Assembly: GCA_037127315.1 (NCBI GenBank)
Contig: JBBBDQ010000191.1
Span: forward strand, 17,358,501 to 17,422,500
Direction: 5' to 3'
DNA length: 64,000 nucleotides
Source: Ascarosepion bandense
Lineage: Eukaryota > Mollusca > Cephalopoda > Sepiida > Sepiidae
Part shown: positions 43,828-56,217 of the stretch, piece by piece
How positions within the stretch are numbered: position 1 is the first letter of the stretch
Layout: every line of letters begins with the position of its first letter
Position numbers and translations under genes: made by a program
Notes under the pieces: model-generated
What the model was told of the DNA's origin: nothing
Seen by the model: only the letters and a program-made list of their open reading frames with translations
Databases searched by the model: none

Positions 43828-44215
43828 AGACATATTCTATTAAATATAAGAGACAATGAATGTTTAATGTTTTATGTTTAATCATGTTTAATGTTTAATG
43901 TTTTATGTTTAATCATGAGCCGTTCTAAACGTCGTATTTTTGCTTTAATTTCAGTTGAAAATAAAGACAAAAATTCTCCAACATTTGGATAATTATTTAT
44001 TGGTTTTCTTCTAAGCTTTCGGCTCACATGAGCCATCTTCAGAGAGGTAGTTTAAACTGAAATATTATAAAATCCACCATCACCGACGATTTTATTTTGT
44101 GTTGACATAAAACTCCGCTTGGCAACGGCAATAGTTACCAAAAATAATAAACGCAGTTCTTAAGTTTGCGATGCGGTTTTATGACGTCACACCGCGGGAT
44201 AGCGCGAAATGACAA
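43828..44215 (-). repeat. Penelope-type tail with hammerhead-like motif
   Basis: Nearly the same sequence as 50845-51176. On the minus strand it has CTGAAGA, one T, hairpin GGCTCA/TGAGCC, GAAAGC at 44017-44042, then ATAATTATCCAAATGTTGGA and ends at the TA run 43790-43827. A TGACGTCA palindrome lies at 44182-44189, before the motif in reading direction. ATGTTTTATGTTTAATCATG is duplicated near 43866-43912. Confidence 0.75.
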
Positions 44216-44391
44216 CAAAACCATCTAGTCAAATGCAATGTAATATGTATATATATATGCTGAATTAAATATAAATAGATTCTCAAAAGGAACAGCTGAA
44301 ATTTTACATAAAATATAAGACCATTCTTGAAAACCTAGATCTAATTTAAAACACAAACGTTGTGTAAAGGCACAACGCTGGACGGTTTTAG

Positions 44392-44392
<1 letters not shown>

Positions 44393-44453
<61 letters not shown>
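44393..44453. repeat. (TA)n-(GA)n microsatellite
   Basis: TA run then GA run; no other content. Confidence 0.93.
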
Positions 44454-44455
<2 letters not shown>

Positions 44456-44533
44456 GCGTGTGAGTGCACGCGTGCACTCCTGTGTATGTGTGTGTGTGAG
44501 TTTACAGACAGTACGCTACATTGAATATACATA

Positions 44534-44758
44534 ATCACTTACGCGCAAATACCCTGGGAAAAGATATTAATCCGTCTCTTCCCTCCAGTTCTGGGTTAAA
44601 TAATAAGACATTGGGTTCTATAGCCTTGGTTGACAACCAGTCTACCGCATAAAGCAATGGCAAAATACTGCGGGATAATCTACTGCCCAGTCACTCATGT
44701 CTCTTTCGAGACATGATCACCCAAAGCGTGTATCACTTATGGCACTTAACCGGCTGAA
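44534..44758 (+). mobile_element. tRNA-derived SINE lacking its tRNA head
   Basis: Starts at CACTTACGCGCAAATACC and runs to GGCACTTAACCGGCTGA; the promoter-bearing head is missing, as in a 5'-truncated insertion. Confidence 0.85.
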
Positions 44759-44821
44759 TCTCCTTCCTAAAGAAATAATCATAAATTAATCCAACATTTT
44801 TAATTATATATATATATATAT

Positions 44822-44934
44822 ATTAAAAACGAACTATTCAACACTCACTAGCTACCCAGGTTTTAACCATTTAAGTCTCATTAGGGTATATGTGTAAACA
44901 GCTTTACAGTGTGATGAGACTTATATAGTTGGAA
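44822..44934. repeat. Decayed pair of hammerhead-like motifs
   Basis: Minus strand 44861-44884: CTAATGA, GACTTAAATGGTT, AAAACCTGGGTA. Plus strand 44911-44934: GTGATGA, GACTTATATAGTT, GGAATC. Both resemble the 38.5-kb motif and have core mutations. The minus-strand copy ends at a TA run (44805-44822). Confidence 0.5.
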
Positions 44935-46030
44935 TCTACATACCAATTGAGTTACGAATATTTCTTATTTTAATATCTCACTGTTTCTGCATATTCATTT
45001 CTTTGAATTGCGTATTCAGCACTTTTCTAAATAACCGTCTACTGGTCTAACTGGTACCTTTTTTACGGTTGTGTGCACGCGCGCGCGCACACAGACACAC
45101 ACACACACACAGACACAAACACACACACACACATATAAATATATATATATATATATATATAAGCAAATATTAATTGTAAATATGTTAACGTAAAAAATTT
45201 TTTAAAGACTATTAATATCTACTACTTATATATATATATGTGTGTGTGTGTGTATGTGTGTGTGTGTTTGTGTATGTGTGTGTGTACAAAATAATTGTAT
45301 ATGTGAATATGTATATGCTTGTATGTGTGTTTGTATAAATGATATTTTGTACAAATGTAATATATGATATCTAGATAGGTAAAAATGAAATTCGTATCGA
45401 CAGGAATGTAAATGACTTGTTTGTCAAGTAGATACAAACACCAAAGTATAAATGTATGATAATGTTTATTTAATTAAAAAAAATTGACATAGATAAATTT
45501 ACATCTAAGTCGGAAGAAGGACATTTTAAACCCATCAGTTGATTACGAGATCAAGTATAATGTAATTAAGTACTATGGACGCACCAGTATTTTATGATTT
45601 TTGCTTTTCAAAATATTTTAGGTTCTTTGCTCTTTTCATCGAAAAAGATTGTGCTTCAATTCTCCTATAGTTAACTGTACCTTCCGATTTGTTATTTTTA
45701 TACAGGATAGATGACTAGCAAACGATAAGGACAATTTCCGTCAATTCGACTCTCACTGACTACCTGAAAGTTGCGTCTTTATGATTGTCAGGATAATAAA
45801 CGACGCTTTCTAACGTAGGCAGACAAGCATACGTTTAAATTAGAGGGGTCATATGTAACAATTTAACACAGTACTTTAAAGTTTACTCATAGGTATATCA
45901 ATGAATAAGCAGTCGTTGTAAAACCTAAGGTAATAAATATTTAACGTAATATATATCAGGTGGATAAAAATTGTGTTCATTTTATTAAAAAAAATACTTA
46001 ATAGGTGGACAAACTTTAAGATCAGTTCAA
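44935..46030. other. No gene; CA/TA runs
   Basis: CA and TA runs at 45076-45160 and GT runs at 45236-45285, otherwise AT-rich and unassigned. Confidence 0.45.
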
Positions 46031-46032
46031 TG

Positions 46033-46069
<37 letters not shown>

Positions 46070-46151
46070 CAGAAAAATGAAAGAACACGTACATTAAAAC
46101 CAACTGTTTAAGCATTCACTTTTATAAAGAGTGCTCGATACAGAGTAGAGC

Positions 46152-46192
<41 letters not shown>
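46031..46192. repeat. Short repeat between two TA runs
   Basis: TA runs at 46031-46066 and 46153-46192 flank about 85 bp containing ACTTTTATAAAGAGTGCTCG, which recurs at 63228-63248 next to a TA run. Confidence 0.75.
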
Positions 46193-46196
<4 letters not shown>

Positions 46197-46470
46197 GAGG
46201 GTCGGTTGAAATGTTTATAGGATGGCAAAAATACTCTCAATGTGATCAAATGAAGTTTATTTTTCAATTAGTAAAAAATCATTATTATCTCCCCCTCCCA
46301 CACAAATTCTTACAATCTAAAAATATTTTCTGGTTTTAAATAACCTTCAAAAGGTCGAAAAACATTAAAAGATTAACCACTATGGTTGTACTGGCATAAT
46401 GTAGGGAATCAATTTTCTATATTTATTAACTAATACACCGAGTAGATATTATATACATATCTTTTCTATG

Positions 46471-46817
46471 AAATATGATAAAGAAAGAAAAGTACATTTT
46501 AGAATTTCTGCCGGGACTTGGAAACGTAGATTTTATAATCATAAATATTACTTCTCTAGGCTTCAAATTTCATCTCAGACCTCTCTGTTTAAATAATTCT
46601 GGGTATTAAAAGATAGAGGTCTCTCTCCACAGATCGAATGGAAGATCATAGGAAAAACACAAACTCTTATTAACTTTAGAAATAGATGCAACCTATGTTT
46701 AGATGAAAAAATAAAAAAAGTTAAATTTAGTGGTATTAACCAGCTTTTAAACCAACGGAATGAAGTTATCTTCAAATGTCGTCATAGAAATCGATTTAAA
46801 TTACCTGTTTTTTAGTA
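46471..46817 (+). pseudogene. Penelope-like element GIY-YIG endonuclease fragment
   Basis: Plus-strand reading gives GTWKRRFYNHKYYFSRL, a stop, then FWVLKDRGLSPQIEWKIIG, NFRNRCNLCLDEKIKKV and LLNQRNEVIFKCRHRNRFKL. The spacing of W-x-L-K-D, I-x-W, C-N-L-C-L-x-E-K and N-x-R-N-E-x-x-x-x-C-R-H-x-N is that of the C-terminal GIY-YIG endonuclease of Penelope-like retroelements. The GIY-YIG motif itself and the reverse transcriptase are upstream and missing. One stop is present near 46592. The 66-codon frame on the other strand is a shadow. Confidence 0.75.
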
Positions 46818-47514
46818 TAAGAATTTTTTCCTAACCTATCATTTTCTAGCAAATTCAGCTGTTCTTTCACTATTGTGAATTTGATATTATTTTTATCTAT
46901 CTTTTTCTTTATATTTCAATTTTTAGTTTTGTTGTGATAGTTAACGACTTGTTACAGTATTTAAATTTTGTTTTTACTCTATTTTCTCTTTTGATGTTGT
47001 CTGTAATTCTTTTTTTAGTTTTCCTTTTTATCTTATCTTTTTAAAATTGTCTTTATGATAATTTTTTGCCTTTCGATCATTTTTATGAATCTTTTTTCTT
47101 ATTTTTGTATAATATTTTCTTTTGAATCTTTAATTATTAATTTTTAACTCTTTGAATTTTTTGTAATTGCTAATTATTTGTGATTGTAAGTAGATTCCAT
47201 AGACCCTTTTTTTATTTCTTTTTACTATTTTTATTTGTGTCTTTTCTTTTGTTTGTTTATTTTTATTTTTAGTTTTGTGTTATTATTTGGTATATTGTTG
47301 TGTGCAAATATGGTCCTTTATAATTATATGTCTGTGCATGCTTATTTTGTGTATAATTATATCTATTTTCTTGTTTTGTGTTTATATATACATATATATT
47401 CCTTTTAGATGTTTGTGCATGTGTGATTTGGTGTATATTTTTATTAAATTTATGACTCTTCATGTTTTTCTTGTTATTTTTATACTCCTAGGCCCTTTTT
47501 GTTATTATTACTTT
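46818..47514. other. T-rich low-complexity region
   Basis: Long T-rich stretches, possibly the former 3' untranslated part of the Penelope-like fragment. No gene was seen. Confidence 0.4.
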
Positions 47515-47622
47515 GCAAAGTTTTATAAAGCAGCCAGGAAGTTTTTGCTTCGGACAGCTAATAAGAAGAGACTAGCATGGGGAAGAGATTACAGAAACTG
47601 GACACCAGAACAGTTCATTTGA
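47515..47622 (+). pseudogene. Tc1/mariner-like transposase fragment
   Basis: The reading FLLRTANKKRLAWGRDYRNW followed by TPEQF resembles the Tc1 transposase segment just before its second catalytic aspartate (L-L-x..KKRLxWAxxHxxWTxEQW). A stop follows at once and nothing else of the transposase is left. Upstream residues of this open frame are low-complexity. Confidence 0.5.
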
Positions 47623-47760
47623 TGCACGTATTATTGTGCAGTATTAAAAAAGAACCATTCTATTTTCTTTTAGAATTATCCACTTGGCAATAAATACTAA
47701 AAAGAGTATGAAATACATTATTTCTTTAAAAAACTGGAGTGGCCTAATAATTATGACTGG

Positions 47761-47761
<1 letters not shown>

Positions 47762-47816
<55 letters not shown>
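47762..47816. repeat. (TA)n microsatellite
   Basis: About 55 bp of TA. The flank GACTGGTAATATATA occurs on both sides, a duplication around the run. Confidence 0.95.
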
Positions 47817-47818
<2 letters not shown>

Positions 47819-48268
47819 CTGGTAATATATATATGAAAGAAAATATATAAACACTTGCATATAAAAGGCATTTTGGCTTAAGGTAATTCTTATCGAAGCT
47901 ACTGCGGCTGACCATTTGTAGTGAGTTTAATTTTCAGTAAGAGCATCATAAAAAATTCGACATTAATTAGCCCCAGGAGGGTGTACTTGTCATAAAATCA
48001 ACGAACCTAACTTCGAATATAAAAAATATTCAGGTGGGGAATCAGTTTTCTCTTATTAAGTAATTAGCTGATCCCCACTAGAATAATTACTTATTAATTT
48101 AACTAGATTTAAATGGAAGATATATAAACGATTTATAAAATTTATATTCGAGTTTCACCATAAAGAAACAATGCAGTTATTAATAGGAAAAATTGAAATT
48201 AATGCATACAAACTTCCACGGCTTTAACTCATTCATAGTCAGCCATATGAACCTTTCAGCCCACCATC

Positions 48269-48440
<172 letters not shown>

Positions 48441-48567
48441 AAAACAATAATTTAAAATCGATAGATCTAATCATTATTACTTCTAACATTATCAATAAAT
48501 GGCTACCCGTATTAATAGGCAGATACCCTATGTTAAAAAGAGATACCCATATTTGGGTCTTGTTTTT

Positions 48568-48853
48568 ATCGGCTCGGAACGAGAAACCGGGGAGCCAAGT
48601 TTGAATTCCAGTTGAATCCATTGTATTCACTTACGCGCAAATACCCTTGGGAAAGGTATTAATCCGTCTCTTCCTTCCAGTTATGGGTTAAATAACAGGA
48701 CAGATTGGGTTCTATAGCCTTGGTAGGCAACCAGTCTACCGCAGAAAGCAATGGCAACCTACTGCGGGATAATCTTCTGCCCAGTCAGTCATGTCTCTTT
48801 CGAGACATGATCGCCCAAGCGTGTATCACGTATGGCACTTAACTGACTGACTG
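48568..48853 (+). mobile_element. tRNA-derived SINE, slightly 5'-truncated
   Basis: Starts inside the tRNA head at ATCGGCTCGGAACGAGAAAC; box B region AAGTTTGAATTCC, end GGCACTTAACTGACTGACTG. Very close to the copy at 6150, suggesting recent activity of the family. Confidence 0.9.
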
Positions 48854-49461
48854 ATATTACATTATTTGCACGATAAATAAAGTTTTATCGAGTGCGCAGA
48901 CTAAGTATTAAACACTGTTTAGAAAACGTGGCCTTTGCTCAAACATTATTATGAAATAATAAAAATATCGGAAAAAATAAATTTGTTAATTATTTATATT
49001 TAATAATATAACTGCTTCCATTTTTAGGGCATCACTAAGCCGAGACTACCGCAACCTAATGATTAAAATGAAGCATTCACATCAGACAACAACTATTTAT
49101 TTTTATATTCTTTGTCATTGCACTTAATACGTTGATAAAGATTAATTACATGTGTTAAACATCATAGATTGAACATTTCAGGTGAAAACCTACCTACCTA
49201 CGTGCCTGGGCGCGAACACTGATTCATCCACATACGTATTTGCAAAATTTATATGAGCACATAAGGCGATCCTCAAGTACATATATAAATCTGTGTATCG
49301 GAATATATATCCTATCGGAGTAACAGAAGTTGCTAGAGAAACAGGACATCCACGAAGGACTTTATTTTTATTTATTTAAATCGAGATACCTATATTATAA
49401 AGCATCTATAAAAACATCTATAACTATGTATATATATTTATTCGGAAATATCTCCAACACA

Positions 49462-49520
<59 letters not shown>

Positions 49521-50596
49521 CCATCTGAAGAGGATCCAAGGCTTTACGATTTAGAGTCCCCTGGCATTTACTTTTTATATAAACAGTGGCCAATACACTA
49601 AATACTGTAGAGATTAATATAATCATATAATTATGAATTAAATGTAAATTGCGAGACGGAAATTTCTATGTTTCTAGATAAAATTTTGTCATCAGACAAT
49701 GTTGAATGTTGGTTGTGAAAATGATTTATATTTAAATACAAAAATCCTCGGTTTGCTATTGATGTATGTGGGAAGATATAAAATTTGTGTGTGTGTTCCT
49801 TTTAATTAATCAGAATAAAATTTCACTTTGAAATTTGGCGAGTGATTTCTACAGACGTACTTTTTTTTCTTTCTTTTTTCTTTTTACTTTTTTCCTTTTT
49901 CTTATTTTCTCTTCTTAACTGTCAGAGCGTCACCGAATAATCCGCTTAAGGAAAATAACAATTGACTAGATATTAAAATAAAATAAGTCAATTGGTATAT
50001 AAAATTTTTATATAAAAAAATTTCATAATAAATAAATAGATATTAAAGAGATGGAATAATGATAACAGGAAGTAAATTAAGAAAAAAATTGAAATGTTAT
50101 TTATAAATTAAAGGCTTCGAAAAAATTAAAAATAAATATGTACTGGTAAGAAGACAAAATTTACTCAAAAGCCACCTCAAGTTTGAACATAATATAAAAA
50201 GTTCTTTCCTTTCTTCACCCCTTTCCTGTTTTCTATAAGAAGGGGTCATGGAGAAAGCAAAAAAGGGCATTTTTGGTACTAGAATAGAGAAATCAAAGGT
50301 AATAAGATATATGGAGAAGCAATATAAAGAAAAAGAAAAAGAAAAAAGAAAATAAATTAGGTTAAAATAGTTTGACACTCTGACCGTTAGGGAGAAAAAA
50401 GAATTTATTCTGATTAGTTAAAAGGAACACACACATAAATTTTATATTTTCACACATACATAAATAGCAGACCTAGGGTTTTTTCATTTTAATGCAAATC
50501 ATTTTCAAACGAACATCCAACATTTCATGATAACGAGATTCTATCTAGAGACATAGAAATTTCCGTGTAGCAATGTACATTTAATTCATAATTATA

Positions 50597-50602
<6 letters not shown>
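48854..50602. other. No gene recognised
   Basis: AT-rich DNA with one TA run (49467-49517) and T-rich or A-rich tracts. The pieces near 49760-49850 and 50390-50470 look like loose inverted copies of each other (GATTAATTAAAAGG..ACACACAC types), suggesting an old fold-back element from about 49520 to 50620 centred near 50050. Confidence 0.35.
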
Positions 50603-50650
<48 letters not shown>

Positions 50651-50699
50651 GAATGCGGTATATATTTGCATATAAATATACATATATACCACATATATA

Positions 50700-50740
<41 letters not shown>

Positions 50741-50840
50741 TATATATATATATATATACCTATATATATTTATATATACTTATATACCTATATATATATA
50801 TATATATATATATACCTATATATATTTATATATACTTACA
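50603..50840. repeat. TA-rich cluster with TACCTATATATATTTATA units
   Basis: TA runs with regularly spaced TACC and GGTA interruptions that are complementary to each other. Confidence 0.9.
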
Positions 50841-50844
50841 TTTA

Positions 50845-51176
50845 TATATTTTCTAAACATATGCTATTAAATATAAGAGACAATAAATGTCTATTATGTT
50901 TAATCATGAGCCGTTCTAAACGTCGTATTTTTGCTTTAATTTCAGCTGAAAATAAAGACAAAAATTCTCCAACATTTGGATAATTATTTATTGGTTTTCT
51001 TCTAAGCTTTCGGCTCACATGAGCCATCTTCAGAGAGGTTGTTTAAACTGAAATATTATAAAATCCACCATCACCGACGATTTTATTTTGTGTTGAATAA
51101 AATCCACTTGGCTACGGCAGTAGTTACCAAAAATAATAAACGCAGTTCTTAAGTTTGCGATGCGGTTTTATGACTT
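50845..51176 (-). repeat. Penelope-type tail with hammerhead-like motif
   Basis: Second copy of the 43828-44215 family. Minus strand 51008-51033: CTGAAGA, T, GGCTCA/TGAGCC hairpin, GAAAGC. The copy ends at the TA cluster 50603-50840. Confidence 0.78.
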
Positions 51177-51260
51177 TCTCAAATTTAAAAGCCTTGATGA
51201 ACCAAGGACATCCAAGCTCTTGTATATAAACACGCGCAACAAAACAAATTCTACATTGCC

Positions 51261-51332
51261 TTGATAAAGTCCCTTGAGAGGATGAAACTTCTTTAAGAAT
51301 AGTTTTTCCTCTTGCATAATTTCCACATACAC

Positions 51333-51385
<53 letters not shown>

Positions 51386-51392
51386 GTAACAA
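51261..51392 (+). repeat. Hammerhead-like motif followed by a TA run
   Basis: TTGATAA, GTCC/GGAT hairpin, GAAAC at 51261-51287, then 48 bp later a TA run (51336-51382). It resembles 39308-39333. Confidence 0.5.
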
Positions 51393-52781
51393 TTAATACA
51401 TGTATATACAGACTGCTTTTACATTTACGAATTGACGTGTCTTCGTGTATGTGTGTGTGCGTGCGCGTGTTTGTTTATGAAATATCTTCTTGTAATTTAT
51501 ATGCGTGTACGTAAATTGATTATATACTATTTTTGAAATGCTTATTAAAATAATATGGACATATGTATCAAGATTATGCAAGATTATAATTTAGGCCCAT
51601 GGATTATTCTCACGAACATCAAATGCATTCGATAAGCAACAAAAGACAAAGAAGTAGACTATGAATAAATCGATAAATAAACATCAATGGGCTCAAGAGA
51701 AAAGTTTCCTGTAATTTGATTGGCTGAATTTATCAGGGAAATTCCTCTCGTTGAACAACAACAATAAAGACTGCTTAAATTTGCGTTCTCATCTTGTCAT
51801 AATCATAACACTTACGATATTCCTTGAAACTTTCTATTCACAGTCATAATTTTACAGGCAATCATAGTCTTTTAGAAGTTTAAACATGTTTAAATAAAGT
51901 TATTCAGGGAAATATCGATCACCTGTATTTTAAAATTTATGTATTTCGTCGTCTTCTAGGACTACTTTGAATGTTTCTTCTTACTTAAACAGATGTCATC
52001 TGACGTAATTTAAAACTGATTTAATTAAAGTTAAAGTTTAATAGTTTGATGCCCGCTTTTTCAGTTGTAGTTATACGGTCACGCCTAATCCCGCTTCCCT
52101 TCCTTTATTTGTTTAGTTTTATAATGCTTACAGTAATCTTATAGGAAACTAGTATAGGGGATATAAGCTCAAATTCGATCAGACTTTATTACACCATTCT
52201 GGCTCCTTTCATCCTTCTAACGGAACGAGCTTTCTCTGTATCTAAGCCACTAGCTCAGGTATGACGGTTTTTGCCCAAAGAGAAGTTCTGCTGATTGGAT
52301 TCCTCAGCAAAAATCACAACGAGTAATTCCTTATTTTGAGTGGCTCTTGTGCCTTGCATTCGGTGAAATTTAGTAAAATAAAATATAAAAAACAGTGTAG
52401 AATTTCAATGCCCATCGTACTTATTTTAATAATTCTGCAATTTGTCAGAAGATTCTTCCTCATTTTACTGAGCGCGTTCTTCCGAATAAAAAATGAACGG
52501 AATAATTCTTTGAATAGTTCGAAAAAAGCCATGAAATGAAGTATGATAAAATCGAGAAAGATATTAATCCACACTCTTTCGAATTTGTCTATGCTTCGTA
52601 TATTAATTTTTTAAAAAATATTATTCTACCAAACTTAAAACAACTAACAACTATTTCTTAAAGGTTTTTCTGCACAAAATTTACTGCACACTTTGCCACA
52701 TATACATATACACACGCGTGCACACACAGACACAGAAACAAACCAACAAACACACACACACACACATATATGAATATATAT
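51393..52781. other. No gene recognised
   Basis: AT-rich spacer; short CA runs near 52710-52766. Small open frames here lack any family feature. Confidence 0.45.
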
Positions 52782-53000
52782 ATGGTTCGCACGGTTGTCC
52801 TCATCTTTGTTGTCATATTCACGACGTTTCGACCGTTGTAAGCTTGGATATTAGAACTGAACCCATTATTTCGTCCACCAGAGTAGATTGTTCCAATTCC
52901 ACGTGCCGTGCCTCTTCCCAGTGTATCAATATTAATTATCACAGGATTCTTTTTATCTTTGAGGGCATATGCCCCTCGCCGCGAATAAAAGCGTTGAACA
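52782..53000 (-). repeat. Headless copy of the tRNA-headed, Penelope-tailed SINE
   Basis: On the minus strand it matches the body and tail of 53010-53348: GATAATTAATATTGATACAC, CGTGGAATTGGAACAATC, GGACGAAATAATGGGTTC, then CAACGGTCGAAACGTCGTG and ACAACAAAGATGAGGACAAC. The first half of the hammerhead-like core is deleted. It ends at a TATATA run. Confidence 0.7.
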
Positions 53001-53009
53001 CTTGAAGAC

Positions 53010-53345
53010 CCAATGACCCAATGGATAAAAGCGTTGCTTTAATTCAGTAACTTGACCCTGAGAGTTGCTGTGTTCAATACCTGGATATAAAAGAGGTAAA
53101 CTCAAACTTTAAAAAAAAAATGGAAAAGTGGGATAACTGATACTGAGATATCTGGAAGAAGTATAGCACGTGGAAATAATAAAGATCTACCCCGGCGGAC
53201 GAAATAGAGAGTTCAATTTGAAATTCCTAACACCTGAAGAAGGCCGTAACGTACAACGGTCGAAACATGGTGAATATGCCAACAAAGATTAGGGCAACAG
53301 TTCGAACGATGTAACTAGTATAAGCAATTACTTCATCTCAGAAAA

Positions 53346-53348
<3 letters not shown>
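53010..53348 (+). mobile_element. tRNA-headed SINE with Penelope-type ribozyme-like tail
   Basis: A tRNA-like head (CCCAATGGATAAAAGCGTTG, box B-like TGTGTTCAATACC) is followed by a body and by CTGAAGA, hairpin GGCCG/CGGTC and GAAAC at 53234-53265. The common tail GAATATGCCAACAAAGATTA comes next, then a TA run. The head recurs in the minus-strand copy at 60570-60865. Sister tails without heads occur at 180, 37925, 52782 and 61050. Confidence 0.65.
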
Positions 53349-53389
<41 letters not shown>

Positions 53390-53393
53390 GAGA

Positions 53394-53474
<81 letters not shown>
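53349..53474. repeat. TA, CA and GT microsatellite cluster
   Basis: TA run, CA run, short TA run, then GT run; the CA and GT parts are complementary and can form a hairpin. Confidence 0.93.
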
Positions 53475-53475
<1 letters not shown>

Positions 53476-53869
53476 TTATATAGACATATTATTGTGTATC
53501 ATATTAAACATTATTTTGAGCTGTTTTGAGTTGGTATCCCTGTTTTTTCTATGCCGTGAAATAAATAACAACCATATTACATAACGAACCCACTCAATTA
53601 CCTGTACTCACAAAAAATAAGGTTTATAGTAATAATAATAATAATATTAATAATAATAATAATAATAATATATCTGGGGGGTAACAAATAAAAGTAACCA
53701 TTTGTATATTACTTGAACATTTCTGTTGACATTGCTATATATCTCATGATATAAATAAAACACTATTTTGAAGTGTATGTTATATGGAATGATAATCATC
53801 ATAAAGAACCTTTTCGAAAGTTTTCTAAATGTAATAGAAAAGTCAATTTTGAATTTCATCCACAAACTG

Positions 53870-53920
<51 letters not shown>

Positions 53921-54769
53921 ATGTATGTGTGTGTGTGCGCGCTCGTGTATGTGTGTGTGTCTGTATATACGATTAAAGTTTGTCTGAGAATCGAATCTGA
54001 TGGAATCACAAATATATAAGACAATTGAACATTTTTTCGCTTGCTCTGACTAAATTAACACTGATACAATGAGAGACGTGTAAAGCTTGAAAAAATAAAA
54101 TGACAGCTAAAAACAAAAATATAAACAGAGCTCAATTTAGTTAAAATATTTTTTTCTAAATGGATACATTTAAAGTAAGAATCAAGCGTCCATATGCTTA
54201 ATTTAAAACTAGGTTTGTTACGCTATCATAGAATTGCTGAAAAAGAATCCATTTTTCTGACAACGCCGATCTATCAGCAAAACATGTCAAAATAGATGGT
54301 AATTCAAAGGCATTTCGATATATCTTTCACAGAACTGAAATATGAAAAACCTGTTACAAACAGCATTAAAATGTAATTTTTCTTGAATTAGATAGTAAAA
54401 CAAATCCGAAAAATAAAGTATGCTCTGGGTTTTTTTTTAACAAATTAATAATTTTCTTCTTTTAAATAAAAACATGCATGAATTTATGTGACTATAAAAT
54501 TTCACTATGAATAAACGTATATATTCTTGTGCTTTTCAATATAGCCATAAGTGATTTTCCCCTAAAAAGGAATGTGTGTGTTTTTTTTTGTCAGAGCCAG
54601 ATGTTCAATATTGATAAATTCTGAATGGAATGTTGACCTTTCACTGAATTTTGTCTTTGCTTTTTACTTGGTTATTTTTTTTATCTTTTATCAATTAAAA
54701 AATTGTTCCATTTGTTGAATCATGTTTATTTGTATCAACTATTAACTATTTGGTGCCAATGAATCCAGA
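53475..54769. other. No gene; AAT and TA runs
   Basis: An AAT trinucleotide run (53630-53672), a TA/GT run (53873-53965), then AT-rich DNA without a recognised gene. Confidence 0.45.
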
Positions 54770-54910
54770 TCTGTCATTGCTTCGAAACGAGCTTTCCCGT
54801 GTTCAAATGACCCGCGCGATTTCCATGTCCTTTATAGTTCCTGTTTATCAAGGGGCGGGTCGCGAAACAAAAATGGCAGTTCCGATATTTTAGCTGCAGG
54901 GATTTAGTAT
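54770..54910. other. Small GC-richer patch with a GGGGCGGG box
   Basis: CGAAACGAGC, GACCCGCGCG and AAGGGGCGGGTCGCG lie within about 100 bp of otherwise AT-rich DNA. It might be a promoter or an old repeat. No exon could be defined. Confidence 0.25.
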
Positions 54911-55370
54911 GGATGTGGAATCTCTGTCCGTTACATCAGAGAATTTTTTAAAATTAGGAATATTTGTTGAAAAAGCAAACAGTTACTTATTAACAAAACC
55001 AGAACAGCTTAAACAATTTTCATAATAAATATTTCTTACTGTAGATGACTCTAAACTCTCATTTTCATTTTTTTTTCTACGCACATGCAATCTTAAATAT
55101 CTTCAACGATTGAAGACGCATTTAGCAAATGAAATTATCCTTTCATAGCCACCCGCCTGTGACATCACCATAAATTATAATGGCTTGCGATACATTAAAT
55201 AAAGTACCGGAGTATGGGAAAGACGACATGCCTACATAATCATGGATCTTGAAAATCTCGAGAAAGTTCCACAGACAAACACCTGGACAATATCTTTTGA
55301 GTTTAACCATACACTCTTTTCAAAAGCAGTTAACTAAAAATTGTTTTTTAACTTGGTCATTTTTCATTAA

Positions 55371-55374
<4 letters not shown>
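54911..55374. other. No gene recognised
   Basis: AT-rich DNA leading into a microsatellite cluster. Confidence 0.4.
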
Positions 55375-56211
<837 letters not shown>

Positions 56212-56217
56212 TTTATT

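Noticed and set aside
46193..46235. Possible mariner end (ACGAGGGTCGGTTGAAATG)
   Set aside because: Only a loose likeness to mariner-type ends; no inverted partner or transposase was found nearby.
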